Origin: Nitrospira sp. | GTDB taxonomy: Bacteria > Nitrospirota > Nitrospiria > Nitrospirales > Nitrospiraceae | DNA length: 64,000 nucleotides | Direction of reading: 5' to 3' | NCBI GenBank assembly: GCA_030123625.1 | Contig: CP126121.1 | Location: 3,698,179 to 3,762,178 of the forward strand | Part shown: positions 24,091 through 33,445 of the stretch, piece after piece | How positions within the stretch are numbered: position 1 is the first letter of the stretch | How the letters are laid out: each line of letters opens with the position of its first letter | The notes under the pieces: generated by a model | Told to the model about the DNA's origin: nothing | The model's input: the letters and a program-made list of their open reading frames with translations, nothing else | The model's database searches: none | Translations under genes and position numbers: made by a program

Positions 24091-25070
24091 GTTCGACAGG
24101 CAGCCAGATCGACGAGAAGCTCGATGAGTGGGGGAGTCGGCTCTTCAATGTCTCAATGGAGACCCTCCCACGGCCGCGTCGCAGCAGGAATGTTCGTCTG
24201 AGTTCCGCCAAGTTCACGAGTACCGGCGGACGGCTCAGCACGGCACAGGCTCGTGCGACCTATGTGCGGCGGAAACTGCAGGCCATGGTTCGCCGTTCGC
24301 CACAAGTCGTGGTGAAACTCGTCAGGGCACCGAAAGGGATGAAGGGCATCTCGAACAACCTCACCTACATCTCCCGTGATGGCCAACTCGAGATCGAGGA
24401 TCAAGACGGTCAGGTGATTCAGGGAAAAGAGGCGGTGGCCGATCTGAAAGCTGAATGGCGCGATGGCGGGATGCCGATCGCGGCAGAGTCGACGATGCGC
24501 GACGCCTTTCATCTCGTTCTCTCCATGCCGACAAGGACTGATCCGTTTGCGGTCCAACGGGCTGCCCGTGACTTTGCGACGCGGGAGTTCTCAGGGTTTC
24601 AGTACGCCATGGTGCTCCATACCTTCGAGACCGATCCGGATCCGCATCCCTCTCCGCATCCACATGTGCATTTGACGGTGAAAGCCGCAGGCCTTGATGG
24701 AGTTCGCTTGAATCCCAGGAAGGCTGATCTGCAACGGTGGCGGGAGGGGTTTGCGGAGGCCTTACGAGAACATGGCATCGAGGCCACGACAACCAGCCGA
24801 ATTCATCGTACCACGCATGAACGATGGACGGTGCGGCATCTGCATGAACCCAGCAAAAAAGGGGAGAAGCTGGAGCGGTTGAAACGCACCACGCGCCGAC
24901 ATGGACGAGTCCAGGAAGTCATGCGGAACTATGAGCAGGTGATGCGGGCGTTAGCCCTGTCAGATCGTGGGGAGGATCGGCAACTGGCGATGGATCTCGT
25001 GCGATATCTAGAGGGACGAGGCCGGACTCCTGAGACGGAGCGGGAACGAGGGAAGGACTGTGAACGGTGA
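24087..25070 (+). CDS. VirD2/MobA-type relaxase
   Basis: A 327-residue mobilization nuclease from the ATG that overlaps the mobC stop; the same frame is open further upstream but only across mobC. The candidate nucleophile is Y94 in NLTYISRDG. The histidine cluster HPHVHLTVKAAG (H191, H193, H195) is the metal-binding motif. The protein nicks oriT and stays attached to the 5' end. There is no helicase or primase domain, and the basic C-terminus (KRTTRRHGR) could be the secretion signal for the coupling protein. The matching coupling protein and channel are encoded at 50-62 kb on the other strand. Confidence 0.88.
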   Translation: MSSTGSQIDEKLDEWGSRLFNVSMETLPRPRRSRNVRLSSAKFTSTGGRLSTAQARATYVRRKLQAMVRRSPQVVVKLVRAPKGMKGISNNLTYISRDGQLEIEDQDGQVIQGKEAVADLKAEWRDGGMPIAAESTMRDAFHLVLSMPTRTDPFAVQRAARDFATREFSGFQYAMVLHTFETDPDPHPSPHPHVHLTVKAAGLDGVRLNPRKADLQRWREGFAEALREHGIEATTTSRIHRTTHERWTVRHLHEPSKKGEKLERLKRTTRRHGRVQEVMRNYEQVMRALALSDRGEDRQLAMDLVRYLEGRGRTPETERERGKDCER

Positions 25071-25703
25071 GATGGTCTTCACGTATAGCCTTTACTTTGA
25101 TCATGTCCTTTACCAAAGAGTATTAGATATCAAAACTGTGTTCGACGGTTTTGAGTATCGAGAGGCCTCCCGTCCCAAGGCGGGAGGAGCATATCGTCTC
25201 CCGAGACTTACCAACCGGTTCTCTCCAGCGTCGAAACGGCCATCAACAGTGGAAAGTGAGGCGAGCCACACATGGCCATGGTTTTAGCGACAGACCAACA
25301 CGTAACGATTTTCGAATCGCAACTCAGGAGTGCCGCCACGGAATCCATCTTGCACGAAATTTGTTCCTGAAACAGCAGTGTTCCCACGTGGCCGATCTCG
25401 TTCAAGTATTTAGGAAACTGCGCATCATACAAACAACAGGTAGTGGTACAAGGAACCTACGATCGAATCATCTACAAGATCCAGGAGGTATTCCCTGATA
25501 CGGTATTGCGGTAGATACGTGTGGACCCCAAGCATACTGCTACTGAAGATCTCAATTAGATGTTCGGTATATAAATTTATGGCATTATATAGGAGTCCTG
25601 ACGAAGGTGAAGCCCTTGCTCCCTGAAGCAGAGGTCTCCTACAATGCCTCCATTTCCCTAAGGCCTTGGTCTATTAGGCCTATCGAGGATTGACTCATAC
25701 ACC
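25071..25703. other. spacer after the relaxase gene
   Basis: No supported gene in 633 bases. A GC-rich hairpin CCTCCCG/CGGGAGG (25166-25187) lies 95 bases after the relaxase and may end the mob transcript. The tract from 25500 on is AT-rich and probably includes the promoter of the next gene. Confidence 0.4.
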
Positions 25704-28088
25704 ATGGAAAACAAGAACCTGAAAATGCCACCTGCATACTGTCAGTATGCGGATGGACCGTGTGACCAAGAATTTACAAACTGCCATCCTTCGAACGCGT
25801 TATTTCTGTATCCCTCATCCCCCCCACAAATCGCTGCCACAATTGAGGGTGCGATGAAAGGGTTGGAACGAACTACTGGGGAACAAGTCTGGAAGTCATG
25901 GCGCCAGCTTCCAATTGCAGGTCGCTTAATATTTTGTGAAATATGCAAAGCAAGTCGCTTTTCTGGGACAATTATTGCCGATGTCACAACCCTCAACTTC
26001 AACCTGCTTTTTGAAATTGGCTTCTCGATTGGACTTGGCATCCCAGTGATACCTATTCGTGACACTTCGTATGTTGCTAACAAGCGCGAGTTTGATGAGT
26101 TGGGACTTCTAGATACCCTCGGTTTCTTAGATTTTAGAAATGCTGAAGAACTTTCTCGTAATCTCCCAAGTCGGTTGCCTGGCGTTGCCCTCCCCACACC
26201 GTTAGTCAAGGAGTACAAAGAAAGTCCCCTCTATGTTCTTAAGGGACCAATCGATACAGAGGGAGCAGTCAGACTAATGTCTACTCTCAAGAAGTCTGGT
26301 TTCCGCTTCAGGACATATGATCCAGTGGAAACGCCGCGTCTGACTTTGCATGAAGCTCGGAAACAAATCAGCGGCTCAGTTGGGGTCATAGCACATTTGT
26401 TGAGTCCGAATCGTCAAGGCAGCACAAAACATAATGCCCTCTGTGCGCTACTCGGAGGAATTGCCATGGCTGAGGGAAAAGTCGTGGCTATGCTTCAGGA
26501 AGAAGCAGCAGTGCATCAACCGATAGATTATCGTGACGCGGTTCAGTCGTATCAAACACCTGATGACATCCCCCGGTTCCTTGAAACAGCGGTAAAGAGA
26601 CTAGTCGAACATATGCAGGTAACGACTCCTGCCCTAGGGAGGAGAGCAGAGAAGATTCTTGAGAAATTGGATCTCGGAGATACAGCCGCTGAAAATGAAA
26701 TCGCTGGGTTGAAGAATTATTTCGTTCCGACCGGCCAATTCACACAAGCAAAACAAGGACACGCAAGGCTTGTGGTGGGCAGAAAAGGCACGGGGAAAAC
26801 AGCAATATTCTATGAGGTGAGAAATTGGTTGGGCAAAAACAAGTCGAGATTAGTCCTAGATCTGAAACCGGAAGGTCATCAATTCACTAAGCTACGCGAA
26901 GCCGTCCTCTCCCAGTTGTCTCCTGGTTTACAGGAACATACAATGACTGGCTTCTGGAACTATATCCTTCTTACAGAACTAGCACACAAGGTTCTTACCA
27001 CAGAGGCAGCGTGGGCAAGTCATGATTCCCAACGACATCAACGATTTTTAAAGCTCCAGCAAGTATATCAGTCACATGAAATCGATTCTGAAGGCGACCT
27101 TTCGCAGAGGCTTCTTCGTCAGGTCAATCGACTCACGGAGAGATTTGGCGATGCGAGTGAATCGCAATCAAGGGAAAAGATTACTGAATGGCTATACTCA
27201 GGGGATATTCGTGAACTGGATGATGCCGTTAGTAGTTACGTGAAGGAAAAAGATGCTGTCTGGTTGCTGATAGACAATCTGGACAAGGGATGGCCATTGC
27301 GGGGTACAACTTCAGAAGACATGATGATCGTTCGTGCCCTTCTCGAAGCCACACGAAAATTACAGCGACAGTTAGAAGAGCAAGACGTTGAATTCAAATG
27401 TTTGGTCTTCATCAGAACAGATATTTATGAACACTTGGTTCGGCAAACTCCCGACAAAGGGAAGGATACTGCCATACGACTTGACTGGGACGATTCAAGC
27501 ACTTTTCATGAAATCGTAACAAAGCGCATATCATTAAGCACGGGGCTGTCCGGAGCTTTTCGTGATATTTGGTCGGTTCTTTTTGATTCTCACATAGGAA
27601 CTGAAGATTCTTTTAACTACATCCTTGAAAGAACGCTGATGCGTCCACGAGACTTACTTACCTTTCTCCATCGCGCTACCGAAGTTGCAGTCAACCGTGG
27701 GCATTCGAGAGTGTTTGCCGATGACGTGGTCCAGGCCGAGAAAAGCTATTCTGAGGATATGGTGCTAGCCACCGCGTACGAAATTGGTGATACATATCCT
27801 CAATTTGCTGACCTTCTCTATTCTTTTCAAGGCACACAGCGAACACTCTCAAAACTAGAGGCAGAACGCATTCTTGCTAAAGGTGGGATATGCGGTGATG
27901 AAGCTCAAAAAGCTCTGGAATTGCTTCTGTGGTATGGATTCTTAGGAACTACTGGGCGTACATCGGATGACGATAAATATTCCTATCATGTAAGGTACAA
28001 TCTCCGACATCTACTTCATCCCGTCGAAAACGGAGAAGCAAAGTTTGTTATTCATCCGGGATTTCGCACCTCATTAGCCATTATCTGA
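25704..28088 (+). CDS. TIR-like / P-loop ATPase of Sll1717 type, candidate defence protein
   Basis: A 794-residue protein. Residues about 30-165 resemble a TIR- or deoxyribosyltransferase-like nucleotide-binding domain (LFLYPSSPP, LNFNLLFEIGFSIGLGIPVIPI); the Glu in FEIG fits the family. Residues about 175-300 look like a second, degenerate copy (YVLKGPIDTEG, GSVGVIAHLL, ALLGGIAMAEGKVVAM) lacking that Glu. The ATPase follows: Walker A VVGRKGTGKT (359-366), Walker B VWLLIDNLD (about 520), and CLVFIRTDIYEHL, the phrase that marks Sll1717-type P-loop ATPases. A winged-helix-like C-terminus ends at residue 794. NAD or nucleotide degradation triggered by infection is inferred from related STAND proteins. 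It stands alone with its own AT-rich upstream region, and its codon use looks AT-richer than the flanks. Confidence 0.75.
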   Translation: MENKNLKMPPAYCQYADGPCDQEFTNCHPSNALFLYPSSPPQIAATIEGAMKGLERTTGEQVWKSWRQLPIAGRLIFCEICKASRFSGTIIADVTTLNFNLLFEIGFSIGLGIPVIPIRDTSYVANKREFDELGLLDTLGFLDFRNAEELSRNLPSRLPGVALPTPLVKEYKESPLYVLKGPIDTEGAVRLMSTLKKSGFRFRTYDPVETPRLTLHEARKQISGSVGVIAHLLSPNRQGSTKHNALCALLGGIAMAEGKVVAMLQEEAAVHQPIDYRDAVQSYQTPDDIPRFLETAVKRLVEHMQVTTPALGRRAEKILEKLDLGDTAAENEIAGLKNYFVPTGQFTQAKQGHARLVVGRKGTGKTAIFYEVRNWLGKNKSRLVLDLKPEGHQFTKLREAVLSQLSPGLQEHTMTGFWNYILLTELAHKVLTTEAAWASHDSQRHQRFLKLQQVYQSHEIDSEGDLSQRLLRQVNRLTERFGDASESQSREKITEWLYSGDIRELDDAVSSYVKEKDAVWLLIDNLDKGWPLRGTTSEDMMIVRALLEATRKLQRQLEEQDVEFKCLVFIRTDIYEHLVRQTPDKGKDTAIRLDWDDSSTFHEIVTKRISLSTGLSGAFRDIWSVLFDSHIGTEDSFNYILERTLMRPRDLLTFLHRATEVAVNRGHSRVFADDVVQAEKSYSEDMVLATAYEIGDTYPQFADLLYSFQGTQRTLSKLEAERILAKGGICGDEAQKALELLLWYGFLGTTGRTSDDDKYSYHVRYNLRHLLHPVENGEAKFVIHPGFRTSLAII

Positions 28089-28931
28089 TGAAAGCAATCT
28101 GACGCTTTTGCGATAATAGGCACTGCCAATTCGTCATATCCGTGAGTGAATAGAGAGAGCGGCGCATCTGCTGTCCGCAATGTTTTCTGGTTGCAAGCTA
28201 TTGCTCCTGTTTCGCATTGCTGATCGACGCGATCATCTCACTACAGGGCCGGCGTGGAAACTGCTGGGATCACGCTGTGGCCGAATCAGTACCGTTATCG
28301 GAAGTAACCACAAGAGCACCCCACTCAGCTCACACACCGACCAACGCGACGATGTTCAAAACATCCGTCGCAGTGTGTGCACAGCAGGGGCAATAGATCA
28401 CCCGCTGTCTAATCTCAGGAAAGACAATCTCCACGCCAAGAATTCGTAGACAAACCCGCACGTTCATCACTGGTTTACCCGGTGCCAAGCGTTTCGGCGA
28501 TAACCATTCAATGATTTACCATTTCGTCTTTAGCACAAGCTCAAATAGAAACTATGGTCCATCGAGGCCACGAGTACCTCAAGACGAAAAAACGGTTGTT
28601 GTCCATAGTCCGCGGCACTCGACCCCGATCTTGTCTTGCTCAACGATGCGAATCCCACGGGGTGTTGTAGAAGATGACGCGGCATCAGCACTATGCGACG
28701 ACGAAGATTTATGTAGAAGAGTGTAGCGGCTGCTGGAAGTGGTGGAAGATGCGGTCACGTAGAGCTAGATGGTAGGATGTAGAGGGGATGCGCCTTGCCG
28801 TCCAGAACTCTTACTATGGATTTTCGGCTTGATGTGCTTAATATCAGCCTAGCTCATACGGAATTTTAAGATCTCCGAATCCCACGGAACGGGTGTTGCT
28901 GGAGATGACAGCAACCCCGTCGCGAATCTCC
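28089..28931. other. spacer holding a gene fragment
   Basis: Apart from the 28330-28512 fragment described separately, no gene is supported. The region between 28512 and 28931 shows no repeat or transposase remnant that I recognise. Confidence 0.45.
28330..28512 (-). pseudogene. C-terminal fragment of a paralogue of the 46976-47608 gene
   Basis: The frame EWLSPKRLAPGKPVMNVR then LRILGVEIVFPEIRQR, IYCPCCAH and a stop is nearly the same as the C-terminal 63 residues of the gene at 46976-47608, with a 12-base in-frame deletion and several substitutions. The similarity stops abruptly at 28512, where the N-terminal two thirds are missing. The frame is still open, so the truncation may be younger than the sequence divergence. 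Confidence 0.85.
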
Positions 28932-30725
28932 TTATTGCTCGGCCTGCCTGGTTTCCTGTGTCTCCCGCAGGTTTCGGTCCAGACCCTGCAGCGTGGACAG
29001 GTATGCTGACCACTCTTTCTCTGAAGCGTTGGCCAGCGGGGCGGTGCCCAACGCTGCCTTGACTGCTGAGGCGAGTATGTCAGGGAACGGGTGGGTGTTG
29101 TCTTCTAGGCGGTGGTGGAGCTGCGTGGAAATGTCTTCAGCGGCATTGCGGATCATGGTCGAGATTTCTTCGTCGCTCAGCCGTACCGACTTGGTGATGG
29201 TGATTTCATTTTTGTTGCCGGTTCGCTTGTCCATCCCCTTGACATGCAGGATCCCATCGAAATCGACATCAAAGGTCACCTCTATCTCGGGTTCTCCGCT
29301 TAGAGCAGGCTCGATCCCTTCCAATCTGAACGAGGCCAGCTTGACGTTGTCTTTGACCAAAGGCCGCTCGCCTTGATAGACAGCTATTTCTACACTTTCC
29401 TGCTTATCTTGCACCGTGCTGTAGGTCTTAGTCTTTTTTATTGGCACCGGTGTGTTACGAGGAATCAGGGCCTCCATATTTCCCTCGGAGTTCAGGCCTA
29501 GCGTCAGGGGCACAACGTTAGCCAGCCTTAGCTTGGTGGCTTCTCCTGCCAGAATGGCCGCTTGCACAGCAGCCCCCATAGCAACTGCCTCTTCAGGTTT
29601 GACACTAGCGTCGGGCTCCCGATCGAAAAACTTATGCACCGCCCGGTGAATGGAGGGCATCCGCGTCTGGCTACCCACGAGCAGTACCTCTTTGATGTCT
29701 GCGGTTGTCAGTTGTGCGTCTTGGAGTGCCTGGCGGCATGGGATGAACGTGCGCTCGATAATCTGCTGGGTGAGACTGTCCAACCGCTCCCGGGTGAACT
29801 CGAGATTAATGTCGTGCAGGTCTGAGGCTGGGCTAAGCGGGCCTGGTACGGTTAGTTGCGCCCGCTCGTCAGACGAAAGGGCGACTTTAGCCTGTTCAGC
29901 GGCAATGCGCAGGCGACCACGGGCATGTATATCTTTGCGCAGCCCATTCTTCTCACTCCCGAGGATCTCGTCCATTGCCCAATCGACTATTAGCCAGTCT
30001 ATGTCATCCCCTCCCAGGTGTGTGTTGCCGTTGGTCGCTCTCACCGTAAACGGACCTTGGCCAACCTCAAGTATCGATACGTCGAAAGTGCCCCCCCCAA
30101 GGTCATAAACGGCCACTACTCTGCGCCTCTCTGCCAACTTTTGATAGCCAAAGGCAAGGCATGCTGCGGTTGGCTCGTTGAGCACCCGCAAGACTTCCAG
30201 GCCTGCGATCCGGCCAGCGTCGCGGGTGGCCTGACGTTGCGAATCGTTAAAGTAGGCTGGTACGGTGATGACTGCCTGAGTGATTTCGTGATGTCGGCCG
30301 GAGGCAGACGCCTTCTTGAGGTGTGCTTCAGCGTCTTGCTTGATCTTCAGCAGGACCTTGGCCGACACCTCCTGGGGGGTCAGCCGACGAGTGCCCAATG
30401 TAACCTCTATCGCGTCTGGACGTCCTGACGACTCGCTCACATGGTAGAGGACGCGCCGGTCCCGGAGGTCGTCCTGCACATTGTCATCCTTGAAGCGACG
30501 GCCCATCAAGCGTTTGATAGAGTAAATGACCGAATCCGGATGGTATTCCGCAACGGCGCGAGCGGCACGCCCCACCACCCATTCCCCCGTGTTCGGATCC
30601 AATGCGACTATCGAAGGCGTGATTGTATGGCCCTCAGTATCTTTGATGATCTCAGGCTTCCCGTTGCGCCACACTGCCCCAACGGACTTGGTCGTTCCCA
30701 GGTCGATGCCAAGAATCTCAGCCAC
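28932..30725 (-). CDS. Hsp70/DnaK-family chaperone paralogue
   Basis: A 597-residue Hsp70. The nucleotide-binding domain has LGIDLGTTKSV (phosphate 1), AVITVPAYFNDSQRQATRDAG, RVLNEPTAACLAFGY, VYDLGGGTFDVS (phosphate 2) and VLLVGSQTRMP. The substrate domain starts near residue 390 (VVPLTLGLNSEGN) and the helical lid is shorter than in housekeeping DnaK. No DnaJ or GrpE gene is nearby, unlike the standard operon. It is the last gene of a one-strand block with CHAT, STAND and propeller proteins, so it may fold or regulate those large proteins. A main chaperone role is unlikely in this setting. Confidence 0.9.
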   Translation of the reverse strand: MAEILGIDLGTTKSVGAVWRNGKPEIIKDTEGHTITPSIVALDPNTGEWVVGRAARAVAEYHPDSVIYSIKRLMGRRFKDDNVQDDLRDRRVLYHVSESSGRPDAIEVTLGTRRLTPQEVSAKVLLKIKQDAEAHLKKASASGRHHEITQAVITVPAYFNDSQRQATRDAGRIAGLEVLRVLNEPTAACLAFGYQKLAERRRVVAVYDLGGGTFDVSILEVGQGPFTVRATNGNTHLGGDDIDWLIVDWAMDEILGSEKNGLRKDIHARGRLRIAAEQAKVALSSDERAQLTVPGPLSPASDLHDINLEFTRERLDSLTQQIIERTFIPCRQALQDAQLTTADIKEVLLVGSQTRMPSIHRAVHKFFDREPDASVKPEEAVAMGAAVQAAILAGEATKLRLANVVPLTLGLNSEGNMEALIPRNTPVPIKKTKTYSTVQDKQESVEIAVYQGERPLVKDNVKLASFRLEGIEPALSGEPEIEVTFDVDFDGILHVKGMDKRTGNKNEITITKSVRLSDEEISTMIRNAAEDISTQLHHRLEDNTHPFPDILASAVKAALGTAPLANASEKEWSAYLSTLQGLDRNLRETQETRQAEQ

Positions 30726-30737
30726 GATGCCCTCCTC

Positions 30738-32651
30738 CTACGAGGTGTATTCGTAACAACTGACACCACCTGGTGAACCGATCCATACTTGTCTTTTGTT
30801 GCCAGCAGCGTGCACAGCTAACGCGGTCACCAAATCGGCGGCCAAGCCGGAATTGCCTGCGAGGAAGCAAGCCATCGGCGGACTGTTAAAGACTGAGCTG
30901 TCACCCGGCGATGACCACCGCTCCAGGCCTGTCGTCGTACCTAACCACAAGGTTCCCTCCGGAGCAAAGGCCATAGCGCCAACCTGGACCTTGCGGAAGC
31001 GAACCCAATTGTTACCACTCAAGCTGTATAAGCCAGACTTTGTACCGACCCATAAGCTGCCGCTAGGGTCGACCGCCAGCGCCTGGATTGGAAGGTGCCT
31101 CAGAGTGTCGTCCTCGGCAGGGCGAGGCCAAAGTTTCAAGTCGGGTCGGTAACGCCACAGTCCCTCCGCTGTACCAACCCAGAGCGCATCGTTGGTCGCG
31201 CACAAGGTCTGGATGGTAGGCCTAGACGTTGGCCAGTCGGTTGGCTCCCAGTCAGTGGCGTTCGGTGCCAGGCACAGCACCTCCTCTGGAGTGGCTGCCC
31301 ACAGCGTTCCATCATCCCCGGCAACCATGGCGACAATGGATTTTGGCGAAGGCATGTTGGGCAAGTGTGTGCCCGACCGCAGGCGGTGAAACCCGCTTTG
31401 CCCACTACCCACCCACAACCACTCTCGGGTCTGTCCGGGAACGATTGCACGCACGTCCTGCAGGTCGGGGTTCTCAATGCGGAAGTTTCGCCAGGTACGG
31501 TTATGCTTATCAAAGGAGCAGAGCCCGCGCGCTGTGCCCACCCAGACCGTCGTATCATCAACCCACAGGCATTGGACAGCGTTGCTCAGCGTATCCTCGG
31601 AGTTAGCGCCGAACGCGCATTCGTACTCGTCAAGGCCAATGCGGTAGAGTCCAATAATACCCCGATCTGGGTCGCCCCCGCCGGCAGCCCATGTCTGGTT
31701 CTCTCCTAGGATTTCAGTGAACAGAGAAACTGTACGGCCAAGTTTTCGCTTGTCGGCGAGTAGTTCGTTTACCTGCAATGGAAACTGAGACAAGGGTTGC
31801 CAGGCATTGTCGATGATTCGTCCTACCCCTCGCCTGGTAACTAGCCACTTACTGCCGGTGGCTGGTTCGACTGTCAGGCTCACGACCTGGTCGTAGGGCC
31901 AATCTGGCTCGCGATGTTTCTCCTGTCCCGAGGAGACGCTGTAGACTCCGCTGTCGGTGCCCACCCAAAGCACCGGCCCGATCCCATCCAAAGCACGTAC
32001 CCGAAAGGGGAGGTCTTCCACAGTAACAAAAGAGCCATCGCTCCTTTGACGATGTAGACCCCACATATTACCTAACCACAAAGTTCGGTCTTCGTCGACT
32101 AGCAGTGATTGGATCTCTTTGGTTGCTAGACCTCCGCGCCAAATCCGCAGATCATAGTCTGGTGGAGCCATCTCGCCAAGGGCGCACTCGCCTGCCATGT
32201 CGCGCAGCCCTGCGTAGACACCCCCATCAGGCCGTGGTGCTAGGCGTAGCACTATCCAGGATTGCAGATTCTGAAGCGTCTGCCAGGGGTTACCATCCCC
32301 AGGGCAAAGTCGGCACAACCCCCCCGCCTGACCACCCGCCCACACGTTGCCTAGCTGGTCCACCGAAAGGCTGCGGGTTGCATTGCCAATCAGACCGTGG
32401 GCACTGGTATAGCGGATGCACAAGTCCTGGTCTGGTATCCAGCACAGCACCCCTCCCCAGGTAGCCAGCCACATCCAGCCACGACGCATGTCTACATCAA
32501 TGTCCCGAACGTGCGATTGGCTAGCATAGCTGACCCAGCTAGGGTAGGCGGGCACATCGAAACTCTGATGTTGGGTGAGCGATTGCTGAGTTCCCATACG
32601 GCTTTCAGCCCGGGGCCGGATTCCAAGTGAAGGATGTGACTCATCGCTCAT
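30738..32651 (-). CDS. Reg_prop-type beta-propeller protein
   Basis: About 637 residues from ATG 32651 (a longer frame to 32723 overlaps the upstream gene). The whole chain is a series of propeller blades of the two-component-regulator type, with phrases such as VWVGTARGLCSFD, LWVGTAEGLWRYRP, LWVGTKSGLYSLS, LWLGTTTGLERWS and VWIGSPGGVSCYEY. At least twelve such W-G-T/S blades can be counted. There is no signal peptide, kinase or output domain, so it is a cytoplasmic binding scaffold, unlike the usual sensor-kinase fusions. It overlaps the 3' end of the coiled-coil gene by about ten bases and precedes the Hsp70 gene by 12 bases. Confidence 0.8.
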   Translation of the reverse strand: MSDESHPSLGIRPRAESRMGTQQSLTQHQSFDVPAYPSWVSYASQSHVRDIDVDMRRGWMWLATWGGVLCWIPDQDLCIRYTSAHGLIGNATRSLSVDQLGNVWAGGQAGGLCRLCPGDGNPWQTLQNLQSWIVLRLAPRPDGGVYAGLRDMAGECALGEMAPPDYDLRIWRGGLATKEIQSLLVDEDRTLWLGNMWGLHRQRSDGSFVTVEDLPFRVRALDGIGPVLWVGTDSGVYSVSSGQEKHREPDWPYDQVVSLTVEPATGSKWLVTRRGVGRIIDNAWQPLSQFPLQVNELLADKRKLGRTVSLFTEILGENQTWAAGGGDPDRGIIGLYRIGLDEYECAFGANSEDTLSNAVQCLWVDDTTVWVGTARGLCSFDKHNRTWRNFRIENPDLQDVRAIVPGQTREWLWVGSGQSGFHRLRSGTHLPNMPSPKSIVAMVAGDDGTLWAATPEEVLCLAPNATDWEPTDWPTSRPTIQTLCATNDALWVGTAEGLWRYRPDLKLWPRPAEDDTLRHLPIQALAVDPSGSLWVGTKSGLYSLSGNNWVRFRKVQVGAMAFAPEGTLWLGTTTGLERWSSPGDSSVFNSPPMACFLAGNSGLAADLVTALAVHAAGNKRQVWIGSPGGVSCYEYTS

Positions 32652-33435
32652 TGTGCTGCCTCGGAGCTTGCTTAGCCCGCCTTTCATCTTCCAAGATAGA
32701 GATCTCCCGCGCCAATTGATCATTTTCTCTTTGTTGCTGCTCGGCGAGTCCTCGCAGATAAGTTCCCCACTCTTGGCTGCCCTTCTGCATCTCCTTCAAG
32801 AGGCCCTGACGGGGGTCCATCTTCAGCCTGCCAGTGGCTCGTTCCCAGTACTCCAGGCGATGCTGCAACGCTACGCGCCATTCTTCCAGCCGCAGGGCTT
32901 GCTCATCGACTGTCTCCCAGTCCGTCCGAGCCTTCCAGATGTCGCCCCACACCAGGACTTCCAACATGTCACCGACGTCGCGGCGTCCATCGTTCACCAG
33001 ATCATTGATTGTCTGTATTGTCTTGACCTGCTCCGGATCCGGATTTAGCTGGTCTGTATCGAGGAAGAAGTAGAGGTGCTTCCATAGTGCGCGCTTTCGC
33101 GCCTCACGGGGGTCTACCTGGGAGGGCAGAGGCGACGGTGAATCTGACCGGGGATCGATCTCTGGAGGTGGCGGTGTCGGGCGCGCCTCATTCTCCTGGA
33201 TAGGCGTTGGTTTGCGTTGTGGTCCTCCGGCCATCGCAGTACGGAGGGCCATCTTGCGCCCGTGCAGACGAGTGACCTGGGCGTTGAGTACACCCAGCTC
33301 GCGGTCATAGTCCCTCTGGGCCTGGGTCAGTTGCGCCTCCAAATCTGCCGCTCGGTTACGTAGCGGTTTGATCTTCTCAACCAGGGTCTCCAATTGGTTG
33401 AGTAAGTCTCTAATCTGGTCATCAGTTACGGGCAT
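32641..33435 (-). CDS. coiled-coil protein with proline-rich linker
   Basis: A 264-residue protein from ATG 33435, ten bases after the CHAT gene stop; the longer frame to 33741 lies inside the CHAT gene. Residues 1-65 are a coiled coil (RDLLNQLETLVEKIKPLRNR and on). Residues 75-110 are a Pro/Glu/Asp-rich linker (RPTPPPPEIDPRSD). Residues 120-260 are helical with DQLNPDPEQVKTIQTINDL and ILEDERRAKQ. No catalytic motif is seen. It may be an adaptor between the CHAT and propeller proteins; this rests only on gene order. Confidence 0.65.
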   Translation of the reverse strand: MPVTDDQIRDLLNQLETLVEKIKPLRNRAADLEAQLTQAQRDYDRELGVLNAQVTRLHGRKMALRTAMAGGPQRKPTPIQENEARPTPPPPEIDPRSDSPSPLPSQVDPREARKRALWKHLYFFLDTDQLNPDPEQVKTIQTINDLVNDGRRDVGDMLEVLVWGDIWKARTDWETVDEQALRLEEWRVALQHRLEYWERATGRLKMDPRQGLLKEMQKGSQEWGTYLRGLAEQQQRENDQLAREISILEDERRAKQAPRQHNER

Positions 33436-33445
33436 TCGAGGATTC

